DNA of 13,695 nucleotides, taken from positions 1 to 13,695 of the forward strand of contig JADNYJ010000769.1 of NCBI GenBank assembly GCA_015501075.1, given 5' to 3'. The stretch is from Gymnopilus junonius. Taxonomy: Eukaryota; Basidiomycota; Agaricomycetes; Agaricales; Galerinaceae. Both the position numbers and the translations under genes were made by a program. Shown piece after piece: positions 1 to 8,022 of the stretch (the stretch's first letter is position 1; every line of letters starts with the position of its first letter). The notes under the pieces are model-generated. The model ran no database searches. It saw only the letters and a program-made list of their open reading frames with translations, and was not told the DNA's origin.

Positions 1-619
1 AGTCGTGTGCGTGTAGTAATTCGACCTGATCATTTGGTCCGTTTCATGACAATTGATGGCAAAAACAGAAGAGATGCCCATAAATCAAATGCGTACTTTG
101 CGATACTGGACTGCAATATGGTCAAAACGCCTGCAGCTGTTGGCAGCGCTCATCATCTAACAAACGGAGAATCATTGGCCGTTGCTCGTCTTCCTTTCGT
201 GCATTGTTCGTTCTAAACATAAGCCCTGCGACAGGGCACCTGAAAACCGCCGGTAACTCTCACTCGCTCTCGCGCTAGTGCGCTGTGCAAATATAAGCAC
301 CCATTCAATTGCTTCGGGCTGGGAATCGGACTTCTTTTTACTCTTGAAGATGAATGAATTGCTCGGTCTGAGCGGACCAGAGGCGCAGCGCGCGGTGTGT
401 TCAGAACACAATTTGAGGAATAATTAGCTTTGCTTGTATAGATGAGTTTCCCTATGGTTATTGGTTCGAAGAGTGAACAATGGGGTCTGGGGTCGAGTTC
501 GGTCCTCGAATGAGTCATGATGAGGCCGCGGATGATATTTTTAATCAACCCTACACGGAAAGATGTGAACAGCGCGATGTCGGTGACAACGGCTGCGCCC
601 AAGGCAGACTGATTCTTAC
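1..619. other. No supported gene
   Basis: Reading frames are open here for up to about 150 codons on the minus strand (213-677), but I recognise no domain, and the composition is rich in Ser, Arg and Pro, as expected from chance translation of this DNA. A plausible GT-AG pair lies on the minus strand: a GTAAGA donor at 619 and a GTGTAG acceptor about 69 nt downstream near 551. The 3' exons of the candidate described at 620-1222 could therefore extend into this stretch, but I could not follow a reading frame through it. Confidence 0.4.
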
Positions 620-1222
620 AGCTTCTGAAGATTTTCTTCCGGCTTTCTGCGCCTGTGCTTCTTTTCGACGGAAACAATCATTTTCAGGAAGGCGAAATCT
701 CTTGCAATTGAGTTCCATATCAATCATGGCCTGTGCGTTCTCCCTGTGCTCTTTCCGTTTCTGTATATGTTGAAAGCAATTTGTTCTGTGCATTGTCTAT
801 TATCGTAGATTTAGCCTCAAAATGACTGAAAAGGACGAAATGTACCTACAAACTTAGGGACTAATATAAGGTGATGAAGAAGCAGTACAAGGGCCGTGTG
901 ATACGCATGATGATCTGGGAAACTGAAGTGGAGACTGGCAAGTGAACGCCAAAGCCACAGGAATAAAAAAGGAATACCTACTGCAGTTGCACGTAACGAT
1001 TTGGCATCACGGTAGCGAATACGTCCGTCATTCGCCCGTCTTTCATCATCAATGACATGCTTTGCCATCTGGTGAAACGTGCTTGACAAGTTGCCCTGAG
1101 GCTAAAAGGCGGGAAAATAAGCATTTAATCTACTCCGAAAATAAAGAATGACGCTTACCTGCGCTCAGAATGCAAAACGGCAAAGAAATGATCAGGAACA
1201 TCACCATTACCCCACAACGCAT
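620..1222 (-). CDS. Tentative multi-exon gene with signal-peptide-like first exon, unresolved
   Basis: Function unknown. On the minus strand an ATG at 1222 opens a short exon (1222-1159) encoding about 21 residues with a hydrophobic core (VMVMFLIISLPFCILSA), which looks like a secretory signal peptide or membrane anchor. It ends at a consensus GTAAGC donor. Downstream, a frame open from about 1089 to 985 encodes a basic, helical-looking stretch (HQMAKHVIDDERRANDGR) and meets a GTAGGT donor. Another exon-like block (760-620) follows an ATATACAG acceptor, encodes HRENAQAMIDMELNCKRF, and ends at a GTAAGA donor. I could not join these blocks in one consistent phase: exon 1 ends in phase 1, while the best downstream frame needs phase 0. 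The exon boundaries or the gene itself may be wrong. The blocks are listed because the splice signals and signal peptide are better than chance, not because a family is recognised. Confidence 0.25.
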
Positions 1223-2180
1223 CGCGTCAGTGTCAGGAGATTAGAGAGCGTTTAAATTTAACACGACATCTCGCCCCTTTCGCTTTCTCTTTTTCCTTTT
1301 GCACTTCGCGAGGAACAAGGGCTTTCGCGCGCTTTGTCCGTATGAAACCGCATCCGCCCCGTATCGTAGCCCATGAGGTCAAAAAGAGGTCAGAAGGCGT
1401 GGTTTTCCCAAGTGTCTCTCATGATGTATTGTGGAGTTGCAGAGTTCATCAAACTGTAGGAATATTTTAGGAAAGGAAGCTCTCCGCAAGTGCGCGGTGG
1501 GGACGTACATCTGTATGACCGACAGCCGAAAGCTCTATAGATAGAGGTATAGGATCTTTGCGTCGTGAATGCGGAGGGGCCGTCTGCCAATAATGTCAGC
1601 TCAAAGTCGCCGAGCCCCGATCAAGTTGATGTTGAGTGAAGATAGATAAGTATGGTTCAGTCAGCGCCTAGCGGGCGAGTACGAAGATCTTTGGAGCTCA
1701 AGGACAAGAAAATGATCGACATGTCCGAACTGTCCTTGGACAACATTATTTTTGGCCCGGCTGGCGAAGAGCGAGAGTTGAGGGCGGGACGTGAGGCTGA
1801 TGATCACCCGTATGAATCAAATCATATAGAAGCACTTAGAAAGATGGATAGCAGAGTGGGCTGAGTAGAAAAGAATAGATGAAACCCACATAGACGGTGA
1901 AATCTTCAAGAGGGGTCCGATGGCGGCGGGCGAATCGATGCGAGAGTTGTGTATAATTCAATCACGAAAAACGGAATCGCAAACCCATGGGAAGGAAAAG
2001 ATTTTGAGAAGATGCACTTGATTAATGATAATACATGGCTTGTTGGGGTTTATACAAATGCTATTTGGATATGCCACGGGTAATGAATAAGCATTTGAAT
2101 TGGAGGCACCGAGAAAGCAGCTACGAAATTACCGTAATTAAAAAGAATGGAGGTACACGAGTGCCACCACTTGTAGATTA
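1223..2180. other. Intergenic stretch, no confident gene
   Basis: The only frame worth noting is 1652-1864 (+), 70 codons, acidic and basic in blocks (MVQSAPSG start, ELSLDNIIFGPAGEERELRAG core). It has no recognisable domain and no clear splice partners, so it may be a small hypothetical gene, an exon of one, or chance. A pyrimidine-rich tract at about 1270-1300 precedes nothing obvious. The right end, just before 2181, is probably the 3' untranslated region and terminator zone of COA6. I saw no transposon ends, tRNA or tandem repeat here. Confidence 0.35.
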
Positions 2181-2537
2181 TTATTTTCTGGCAGCTTGAT
2201 TCTGCTCATTGGCTCGTGCAAGCCTGTCCTTTTGCGCCGCAATGACACGACGCTGATTAAAATATTCAATCTGAGGGAAACGGGTAAAAACGAAAACCCA
2301 TTAGCAAATTCAGACAAAGAAGTCGAGCCAAAAGAATAGACATACCCAGCTTTTCGCGCAGCTGCTTTCATACAGCTTCTTCTCCTTTGAGCAAGCGTTT
2401 CCCTCCTCGCCTGCTTTCACCACCCCGGCGCGGTCTAAACACGCGAAATACGCGTCTCTGGTCTCCCAACACTTCTGTCGATTCTCTCTTGAAGGGGCAG
2501 AGGTATCTTCCTTGCTGGAGCTGGAGAACCAACCCAT
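2181..2537 (-). CDS. COA6: Cytochrome c oxidase assembly factor 6 (COA6), two exons
   Basis: A small intermembrane-space protein required for assembly of respiratory complex IV. In characterised homologues it acts with SCO proteins on the copper A site of the COX2 subunit. Exon 1 is 2537-2346 (64 codons), a 75-nt intron follows (2345-2271, GTATGT...CTCAG, branch-like GCTAAT), and exon 2 is 2270-2181 (29 codons plus TAA). The joint is phase 0 after Trp64 and gives a 93-aa protein. The family signature is visible: Cys23-x9-Cys33 and Cys49-x10-Cys60, the CX9C/CX10C twin motif of COA6, which separates it from COX6B (CX9C/CX10C with a different surrounding sequence) and other CHCH proteins. The N-terminus MGWFSSSS and the AKSWIEYFNQRR segment after the last Cys also fit COA6. 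There is no presequence, as expected for import through the MIA40 disulfide relay. The ATG has a good context (ACCATGG). It is divergent from the BTB gene. Confidence 0.92.
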
Positions 2538-2679
2538 GGTAGGGCGCAAGAAAGATGTCGATGATGATGGTAAGACGGGAAGGAGAGGGCCAACAAAATT
2601 CCCACCTGCATTGTGCTGACGGAAAAGGAAATGCCAGAAACCCTTTACTGCCACCACCTTGTAGCCTCGCCGTCCGACC
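2538..2679. promoter_or_regulatory. Shared divergent promoter, COA6 / BTB
   Basis: Only 142 nt separate the COA6 start codon (2537, minus) from the BTB start codon (2680, plus), so both transcripts must start within or very near this interval. I see no clear TATA box. On the plus strand a strong donor-like GGTAAGA (GT at 2570) and an acceptor-like CCTTGTAG (AG at 2663-2664) could bound a 95-nt 5' intron. If spliced, an upstream ATG at 2555 would be in frame with the BTB gene and add ten residues. The short spacing argues for co-regulation or mutual interference, but this is inference. Confidence 0.5.
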
Positions 2680-3685
2680 ATGGATGGGCAGCCTTCGCCC
2701 TCGAAGACCAGGCCGGGAGAAACTGAGATACCCATTGTTCGACACCCGGATTTTTACTTCCCAGATGGGTCTATTGTGATGATTGTAGAGCGAACAGCAT
2801 TTCGTGTTCATCAGTCAATCCTAGCCCGCCATTCGGAGGTGTTTGCAGCGCTCTGGGATGTTCCTCAGCCAAGGAACACAGAGCTATACGATGGGTGTCC
2901 AAAGGTTGAGTTACAAGGCGATTCTTTGAATGATTTTGTGGACGTGATGAGGGTTCTTTACGACGTATTGTAAGTTCCTCTTTTTGACCCCTCTTTTACT
3001 CCAAGTTCAGATGTAAACTTTCTAGTTATTTCGACAAGATAAAGCCAGAAACGAACCTATCGGCTCTCATCAAGTTTATCTCCGGCATCTTGAGGATCAG
3101 CACGAAGTATAGCATGAACCAGCTGCGCAACAAGTGCATCTCCGTCATCCAGGATAAATTTCCTTCTACCCTGAAAGGGTGCGACGATGTCCTGTCCAGA
3201 GGCATCCAGTATGTTCCTTCCGAAATTGTCCGCATCATCCCCTTGGCAAGGGAGACCATTGTACCCAAAGTCCTCCCCTGGGCGTTCTATCTTTGCACAC
3301 ACATCCCAGTAGACGAGATCATGGCTAACAATGTCCTCGAGTGGCGCGACAAAGCCCTCTGCCTCGCTGGAAAAGAGCATCTATGGGAGATGCAAAAGAC
3401 CCTCACCCATACTTTCCTCCTCGACTTCAAACAAAGCCCGACATGTACACTGGATGCCAAATGCGCGTGCCAAGGAACCTCAAGCTGAACGACATCGAAA
3501 GTATCAGGGACAGCCCGCATCCTCTTCAGGAGTATACCGACTGGAAGTCGTTGATGCTTTGCGTCAAGTGCCAGCAGGCGTTTGAAGCTCAACATAAGGA
3601 TGGAAGGGAGAAGGTATGGCAGATGTTGCCTAGCATATTCCATCTTGGAACTTGGGACGATATCTGCAAAGACCAGTCTGCTTAG
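2680..3685 (+). CDS. BTB/POZ domain protein, basidiomycete type, with one apparent frameshift
   Basis: Exon 1 (2680-2969) starts in an excellent context (ACCATGG) and encodes the front of a BTB fold: DFYFPDGSIVMIVERTAFRVHQSILARHSEVF, the usual strand-helix pattern. A 56-nt intron (2970-3025, GTAAGT...TTTCTAG) joins in phase 2 to exon 2, which completes the BTB (YFDKIKPETNLSALIKFI) and continues into the leucine-rich C-terminal part typical of this large fungal family. The frame of exon 2 ends at a TGA (3486-3488), but family-like sequence goes on in the next frame (LKLNDIESIRDSPHP, then LCVKCQQAFEAQHKDGR and WQMLPSIFHLGTWDDI) to TAG 3683-3685. One base appears missing near 3463-3469, just after the C-x5-C (CTLDAKC) segment. 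As sequenced, the product loses about 70 C-terminal residues. It is either a recent pseudogene or truncation, or a sequencing error. BTB proteins usually dimerise and may act as CUL3 adaptors; the role of this one is unknown. Confidence 0.8.
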
Positions 3686-3705
3686 ATATTCAGGGCACCA
3701 TTCAG

Positions 3706-3771
3706 GTATGTCGCTTGACTCACGAACGATTCTGGTTGCCATTTCTTACTGCGTTTCTTTTTTATGTGCAG
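3706..3771 (+). other. Likely 3' UTR intron of the BTB gene
   Basis: Twenty bases after the BTB stop codon lies CAG followed by a GTATGT donor. After a pyrimidine-rich tail, an ATGTGCAG acceptor ends at 3771, giving a 66-nt GT-AG interval with the size and composition of the coding introns in this window. Because it follows the stop, it would be an untranslated-region intron. Alternatively it marks a differently spliced C-terminus. No transcript evidence is available. Confidence 0.4.
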
Positions 3772-4009
3772 TTAACTGTTTGCCTGCTACATTTCCCCAT
3801 GGCCATTGCTTCAACCTCGCGATTGACGCTGCTCGTGCCCAGTCACTTTTCTTAATCTGTCACTTTTTGATTTAGGTATTGTACTCTATCCCTACTAGCT
3901 AACCTCGTTCTTGTACATGTATGAACCGGATGTAACCATTAGACTTCTTTCAATTGCTGTGTTGTAATAATATAACCGATTTTTTTTCATAGAAAGACAA
4001 GAAAGTTAC
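3772..4009. other. 3' flank of BTB gene, no coding sequence
   Basis: AT-rich stretch with AATAATATAA-like sequence near 3965-3975 that could serve polyadenylation. I see no frame with domain character. It ends where similarity to the second duplicated unit begins. Confidence 0.4.
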
Positions 4010-4543
4010 GCCAGCCACGACCGCAGTTTAGGTATTTTTCGCAACCCAGAATTGATAGGAAAGATGGGCAAGAACACGGATAAATCGATTACGGTCATGA
4101 GGTGCGGGTCCTGATTAGGTAGCACAGCCACACCTTTTTGTTTTTCAACCTCAACAACATGCACGACGACGTCGACTCGTTGCTCCTGTGGGTGACCTCG
4201 CTGCTTTGATTTCCATAGCAACATAAAGGTATGTTGTCTTTGCATGGTCCATTGATGCAACATAGGCGCTTACTTATTTTCTAGTTTCTTTTTCAATGTA
4301 GTGCTATTGTGTAGGTTCCGCAACGGTACTGAGACACGCTCTATGACACACCCAACAAAAGGATGTCCAGGCGACGGACATAGTACGCGAACCTGGTTCC
4401 AACAATAGCTTTGCGCCCACAAACTACCATGCGACCTTTATCGTCGTTCATAAAAGTGGCAACTTACTGGTTTCAACTTTTGTCGCAACATATTCTCCTC
4501 GCAAGACTGCTATTCATCGACTACCCTCACTCTTACACGCCAC
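4010..4543 (+). promoter_or_regulatory. Upstream region of gene A, conserved in both units
   Basis: No coding sequence. From about 4160 to the gene A start the sequence can be aligned by eye with 8665-9023. Shared blocks include TTTGATTTCCATAGCAAC, GTCCAGGCGAC and CAACAATAGCTTTGCGCCC. A TATA-like TTCATAAAAGTGG lies at about 4448, some 95 nt before the ATG, and its counterpart in unit 2 reads TTCATGAAAGTGG. This region is probably the promoter and 5' leader of gene A. Several of the shared blocks lie more than 300 nt upstream, which is more than a core promoter needs. Confidence 0.5.
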
Positions 4544-6427
4544 ATGCAGTCTTCATCTCGCTTTGCACCCTACTTCTCCAAGAAGCAACCTCCGACAAGT
4601 CCTATCTCTGTTCCTGAGTTTAGAGCTTTACCTCTCAACCTCCTCGAATGTCATTCCATGTTATGCAATTTTGCGCCTGACATAGTGTGCAAGACTCAGC
4701 CAGTTCTCCCTCCAGAGGACGAAAACAGATGGGGAAACAACGCTACTGGATTCGACCCCCTCTTGAAACGAAATATCGCGACGGGATTGCCTTATAACCC
4801 TTCTATGATTGCTCCTCAAGTTGGTTTGTTTGGACATTTTCAAAGACTTCGAAATGGGTGTGATCCTTCGCAGACGAAATCCACATCTCAGCCTCCCATA
4901 GGAACTGCCCAAAATTCCCCATCTCCCTTGTTCCATGTTTCCGACCTTGAGAAGAACAATGACGCTGTGAAGGCCAGAAGGGGGTCTCAACCTCCCATCG
5001 GTACCGGTAGTATACTCCAACCTCCTATCGGCACCGGTCGTAAGCAAGCATCTCTTTTGTTCCATACTGCCGCTCTGCAAGAGAATAGTGAGGTTGTGCA
5101 GTACGAAGCGGGATCACAACCTCCCATAGGCTTTGATCGTAATCTACCTCCAACTCCCCGATTAGCTATCGTCGAGCTCCCACCTGTCGAGGAAATTTCG
5201 ACTGGCTGCTCAGAATGGGAGGACGTCCCGCTCACCTTTTATCACCGCCTTTCGAAGACCTTGCACAAGGCTCTCAAGTTCTTGGTTCCAAGCAATAATG
5301 ACAAACTTCCAGCTTCTTCAGTACTTGTCGTCACTCCGGTGGCAAATGCTACCTCCTATCAAGCTCCGTCAGCTACGCCAGCTCCGTCAATGCATGGTTC
5401 AAATGAACTCGATATAAGAATTGGAGGGCCGACCGGCTTTCTTTCATGGGATCACATCGACAAAATTCCAGCTCCATCAATGCCTATTGTCCCTCCGGTG
5501 GTAAACAATGTCTCTCATCACGCTCAGGCGGCTCCGTCGGTTCAGTCAGCGCGTGGATCGAATGAACTCAATATAATAATTGGAGGGCCGACTGGCTTTC
5601 TTTCATGGGATGCTATCGCACAAACTACCGACATATTCGGTTTCTTCCAGGAACACACCAATGCGGGCACCAATTGTCTTTCTGTCGACTGGCGCGACTG
5701 TGTTGTTGACCAGACCGGTGCACGTGGTCTCACTACGCTCAAACTTTTATTCCGTTATCTCAATAAATCTTTCTCATTTCGATCTCAGGATGCCGGCTCT
5801 GTTCACTACCCTATTTCCACCATCTCCAAATTGTCTATCAAAGTGCCCAAGGTTGTGAAGGATCTCGCTTTCATAAACTTCGTTGGCCAGTACACAGAGG
5901 AGGATGACAGCATCAGTCTCAAGGATGCTCGTCATCTCAAAGAGTTTTCCTTTAGCGGAGAATTCGGTGTTTTCGCCATGAAATTCTCAAATATCCCATT
6001 TACTTCCTTGGCTGTCCTCAGTTTGACTGAGTGCTTGATCTCCGTCAATGATGCAGTCGCTGTCGCTCATAGCTGCCCAGAGCTGAAAATGCTCACCCTT
6101 GAAACTATTGTGTCTTCGAAGGAGACTGATCTCGGAGACCTGGTCAAGCCGAGTTACAGTAGACTTGTTACGCTTTCTAATCTCTCATCGCTCAGGATCA
6201 AATGCACAGATGGACATGGGCAGTTCGTCGACCGCATAGGTTTACCGAGTCTGATAAACCTTGTCCTACATCTCGATGATGACAAGGTCCGCGGCTTAGC
6301 GGAATTCAAGAATCCAACTATCCCTTGGTCGACTCTGGAACAAACCACCATTATTGGCGAAGTAACTGACGCTGCGCTTAAAACTTTGAGAAGTCGTTCT
6401 CCAGGAAATTTTTCTATGCGTAATTAA
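4544..6427 (+). CDS. Gene A: 627-aa protein with internal repeats and leucine-rich C-terminal half
   Basis: Single-exon frame, no recognised named family. Residues 1-115 have low hydrophobicity. Residues 116-196 carry four QPPIG motifs within a degenerate repeat of about 33 residues (QPPIGT...LLFH...L...N..V). Residues 230-248 (YHRLSKTLHKALKFLV) form a likely amphipathic helix. Residues 285-303 and 338-356 are two near-identical copies of GSNEL-x-I-x-IGGPTGFLSWD, 53 residues apart. From about residue 395 the sequence becomes leucine-rich with LxxLxL spacing (TSLAVLSLTECLIS, CPELKMLTLETI, LSNLSSLRIKC, LPSLINLVLHL), resembling the leucine-rich repeats of fungal F-box proteins, although I see no F-box. 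The start is supported because the unit 2 copy is alignable from the same ATG and its flank. The stop lies 55 nt from the stop of the convergent F-box gene 1, so the transcripts probably overlap at their 3' ends. Cellular role unknown; protein binding through the leucine-rich part is an inference. Confidence 0.75.
   Translation: MQSSSRFAPYFSKKQPPTSPISVPEFRALPLNLLECHSMLCNFAPDIVCKTQPVLPPEDENRWGNNATGFDPLLKRNIATGLPYNPSMIAPQVGLFGHFQRLRNGCDPSQTKSTSQPPIGTAQNSPSPLFHVSDLEKNNDAVKARRGSQPPIGTGSILQPPIGTGRKQASLLFHTAALQENSEVVQYEAGSQPPIGFDRNLPPTPRLAIVELPPVEEISTGCSEWEDVPLTFYHRLSKTLHKALKFLVPSNNDKLPASSVLVVTPVANATSYQAPSATPAPSMHGSNELDIRIGGPTGFLSWDHIDKIPAPSMPIVPPVVNNVSHHAQAAPSVQSARGSNELNIIIGGPTGFLSWDAIAQTTDIFGFFQEHTNAGTNCLSVDWRDCVVDQTGARGLTTLKLLFRYLNKSFSFRSQDAGSVHYPISTISKLSIKVPKVVKDLAFINFVGQYTEEDDSISLKDARHLKEFSFSGEFGVFAMKFSNIPFTSLAVLSLTECLISVNDAVAVAHSCPELKMLTLETIVSSKETDLGDLVKPSYSRLVTLSNLSSLRIKCTDGHGQFVDRIGLPSLINLVLHLDDDKVRGLAEFKNPTIPWSTLEQTTIIGEVTDAALKTLRSRSPGNFSMRN
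4889..5131 (+). repeat. QPPIG-type degenerate repeats inside gene A
   Basis: Four copies of Gln-Pro-Pro-Ile-Gly, at residues 116-120, 149-153, 159-163 and 192-196, three of them preceded by Ser. At DNA level each reads close to CARCCTCCYATMGG. Units are about 33 residues, with one shortened to about 10. The dead unit 2 copy keeps two recognisable motifs, at about 9371 and 9510. Repeat-number difference between the copies suggests expansion or contraction by slippage. Confidence 0.7.
5396..5611 (+). repeat. Two-copy 159-nt repeat (GSNEL..GGPTGFLSWD) in gene A
   Basis: 5396-5452 and 5555-5611 encode the same 19-residue block with differences at only three positions (D/N, R/I and the silent or conservative changes around them). 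Flanking PAPS/AAPS and VPP/VTP segments also recur, so the full period is 159 nt (53 codons). The whole repeat zone is missing from the unit 2 copy, which jumps from sequence matching about 5329 to sequence matching about 5836, with a short piece from near 5521 retained between. Confidence 0.75.
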
Positions 6428-6482
6428 GGATTGTTTTCAAACTTCAATGCTACGGACGCATAACTGTATATTATTATGTACC

Positions 6483-8022
6483 CTATTGCACACTACCCTC
6501 TAGACCTTGTCCAAACAATTTGCAAATCACAGTTAGATCCACGGGCCCTATATTGTCCATCAACAACAATATTTTGCTAAGATTTCCCTGCTTTCTTGAT
6601 GGGTAAAATCGAGAAGTAATCATATCCGAAAGATTGCCATCTTTCGTTTGTAGCCGGTCTGAAGTGATATCCAATACTTGTAACGCGGGCAGGACCTTGT
6701 GATTGCCTTCTTCGTCGAGATATGCCAGCTGGTTCACAATTTTATCCGTGATCTTCGTAGTGAAGAGCTTGAAGCAACGTAGATGTTTTAATCCCGGAGA
6801 TCCGAGATATTTCTGCAAATCTCCATCGTCGATACAAATATCCTCCAACTCAAAATCTGTCAATTGTATAGAGTTGGACCGGTCGAGAAATTCTTGAAAT
6901 CCGATCATATCTCTTTGATTGTTTTCTAAGAAGCTGTTACGTATCTTTAGTACCTGTACGGCAGGCAACGAAAGTAGTCGAAAAAGAGGTCCGCCATCTC
7001 GTTTTAAAGTTATATAGAACTTTTTGAGGTGGAGGTGGGTAACTGGAGAAAGTGTAGTTGGGATTTCGGAGCACTCGGTGTCAGAAGAAATAAGCCAGTG
7101 TGCTTGAAGGAATTCCAATTGCGGGCTTATGGATAAAACGTTCAGCAATTGTTTAAAGCTGACCGACGTGGACAAGGTGAGGCCAGTTAGCTGATCCCAA
7201 GGGCAATGTTCCGGTAGATCACGACGGTAGAATGACCGCCAATCGACATATCTCAAAACGGTGCAGGCATGAATTGCCTTCCATATGCTATCTATCATGG
7301 CGTCGGGATCGTCCACCTCCGATCCCGATTTCGAAATCGCGAGAGTAGCTGATTCAAGGAGATGCAGGCAGGGCTCAGACTTCACCATTTTTGAAAAGGC
7401 TCCAAAGGTCTGGAACCCAATAGCAAAAGAAATAGATTTCCAATACTGCCGTCGTTCCATGAATAGTGACATGATGTCGTCGGCGGCAGATTGGTCGAAT
7501 TGCTCTACAGCGGGGGTCCACATTGATAGGTCAAGCGGGTATGTACCAGCCCTTTCGAGCCATAGTTGGGTCTGTTGAACTTGAGATCTCTGTGGCTTGA
7601 GGATATAAATACGAGACCAGAGAGCTGGTGTATTGAGAGCAACGTTCCGCCAGTAGGAGCACACACGTCCAAAAAGGAGCGGATTACTGTGGCATGAACG
7701 AGATACCAAAGGTCGCACGCTATGATGCAAGACCATGTCGTCGTCTTCATGGAGTTTCAGAAATATCTCTCCCAAAATCTCAGGAGGCATCGTATTGACG
7801 ACGTTTTTTTCTATAAGATGGTCAATTCAACAATTAAAGAGCACTTTCCAACAGAACCAAAGCTTACTCGAAGAAACTAAATGGAGGTTAAATCGTGCGC
7901 GTAGGCTGTGCATATACGGATCGAGAGTTGTGACTTCTGTTAGATAAAGTTCCAGTTGAGAAAAAAAGGTTGAGCCAGGCAAAGCGAATATGAGTACCTG
8001 GAAGTTTGATGCAGCTAATCAT
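6483..8022 (-). CDS. F-box protein 1 (473 aa, three exons)
   Basis: Probable SCF ubiquitin-ligase substrate adaptor. Exon 3 (7810-6483) carries the F-box, about residues 36-98: MPPEILGEIFLKL, then LVSRSCHSNPLLFGRVC and YWRNVALNTPALWSRI. It continues through the WLERAGTYPLDLSMW element common in agaric F-box proteins into a long leucine-rich C-terminus. Comparison with F-box protein 2 adds two upstream exons: exon 1 8022-7998 (25 nt, MISCIKLP) and exon 2 7936-7868 (69 nt). The introns are 7997-7937 (GTACTC...AACAG, CTCAAC branch site) and 7867-7811 (GTAAGC...TATAG), both phase 1. Exons sum to 1422 nt with no stop. An in-frame TGA lies three codons upstream of the ATG. The exon 1 donor GTACTC is weak, so use of a shorter form starting at Met39 (7790) is possible, but the homologue has no Met there. 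Convergent with gene A. Confidence 0.85.

Noticed and set aside
455..480. GGTTCGAA, resembling the T-loop of a tRNA
   Set aside because: No matching acceptor stem, anticodon arm or D-loop box could be placed at the right distances.
213..677. 154-codon minus-strand frame
   Set aside because: Arg/Ser-rich, no domain, and it overlaps better splice-bounded blocks in another frame at its right end.
2555..2779. 74-codon plus-strand frame beginning MSMMMVRREG
   Set aside because: Read without splicing it has no domain and runs out of frame with the BTB coding sequence. Only its first five codons could matter, if the possible 95-nt 5' intron is real.
4006..4263. Minus-strand frame sharing LLWKSKQ and PQEQ with a minus-strand frame at 8387-8737
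   Set aside because: The shared residues follow from the conserved upstream DNA of the two units. Outside that block the translations diverge, with no domain or splice support.
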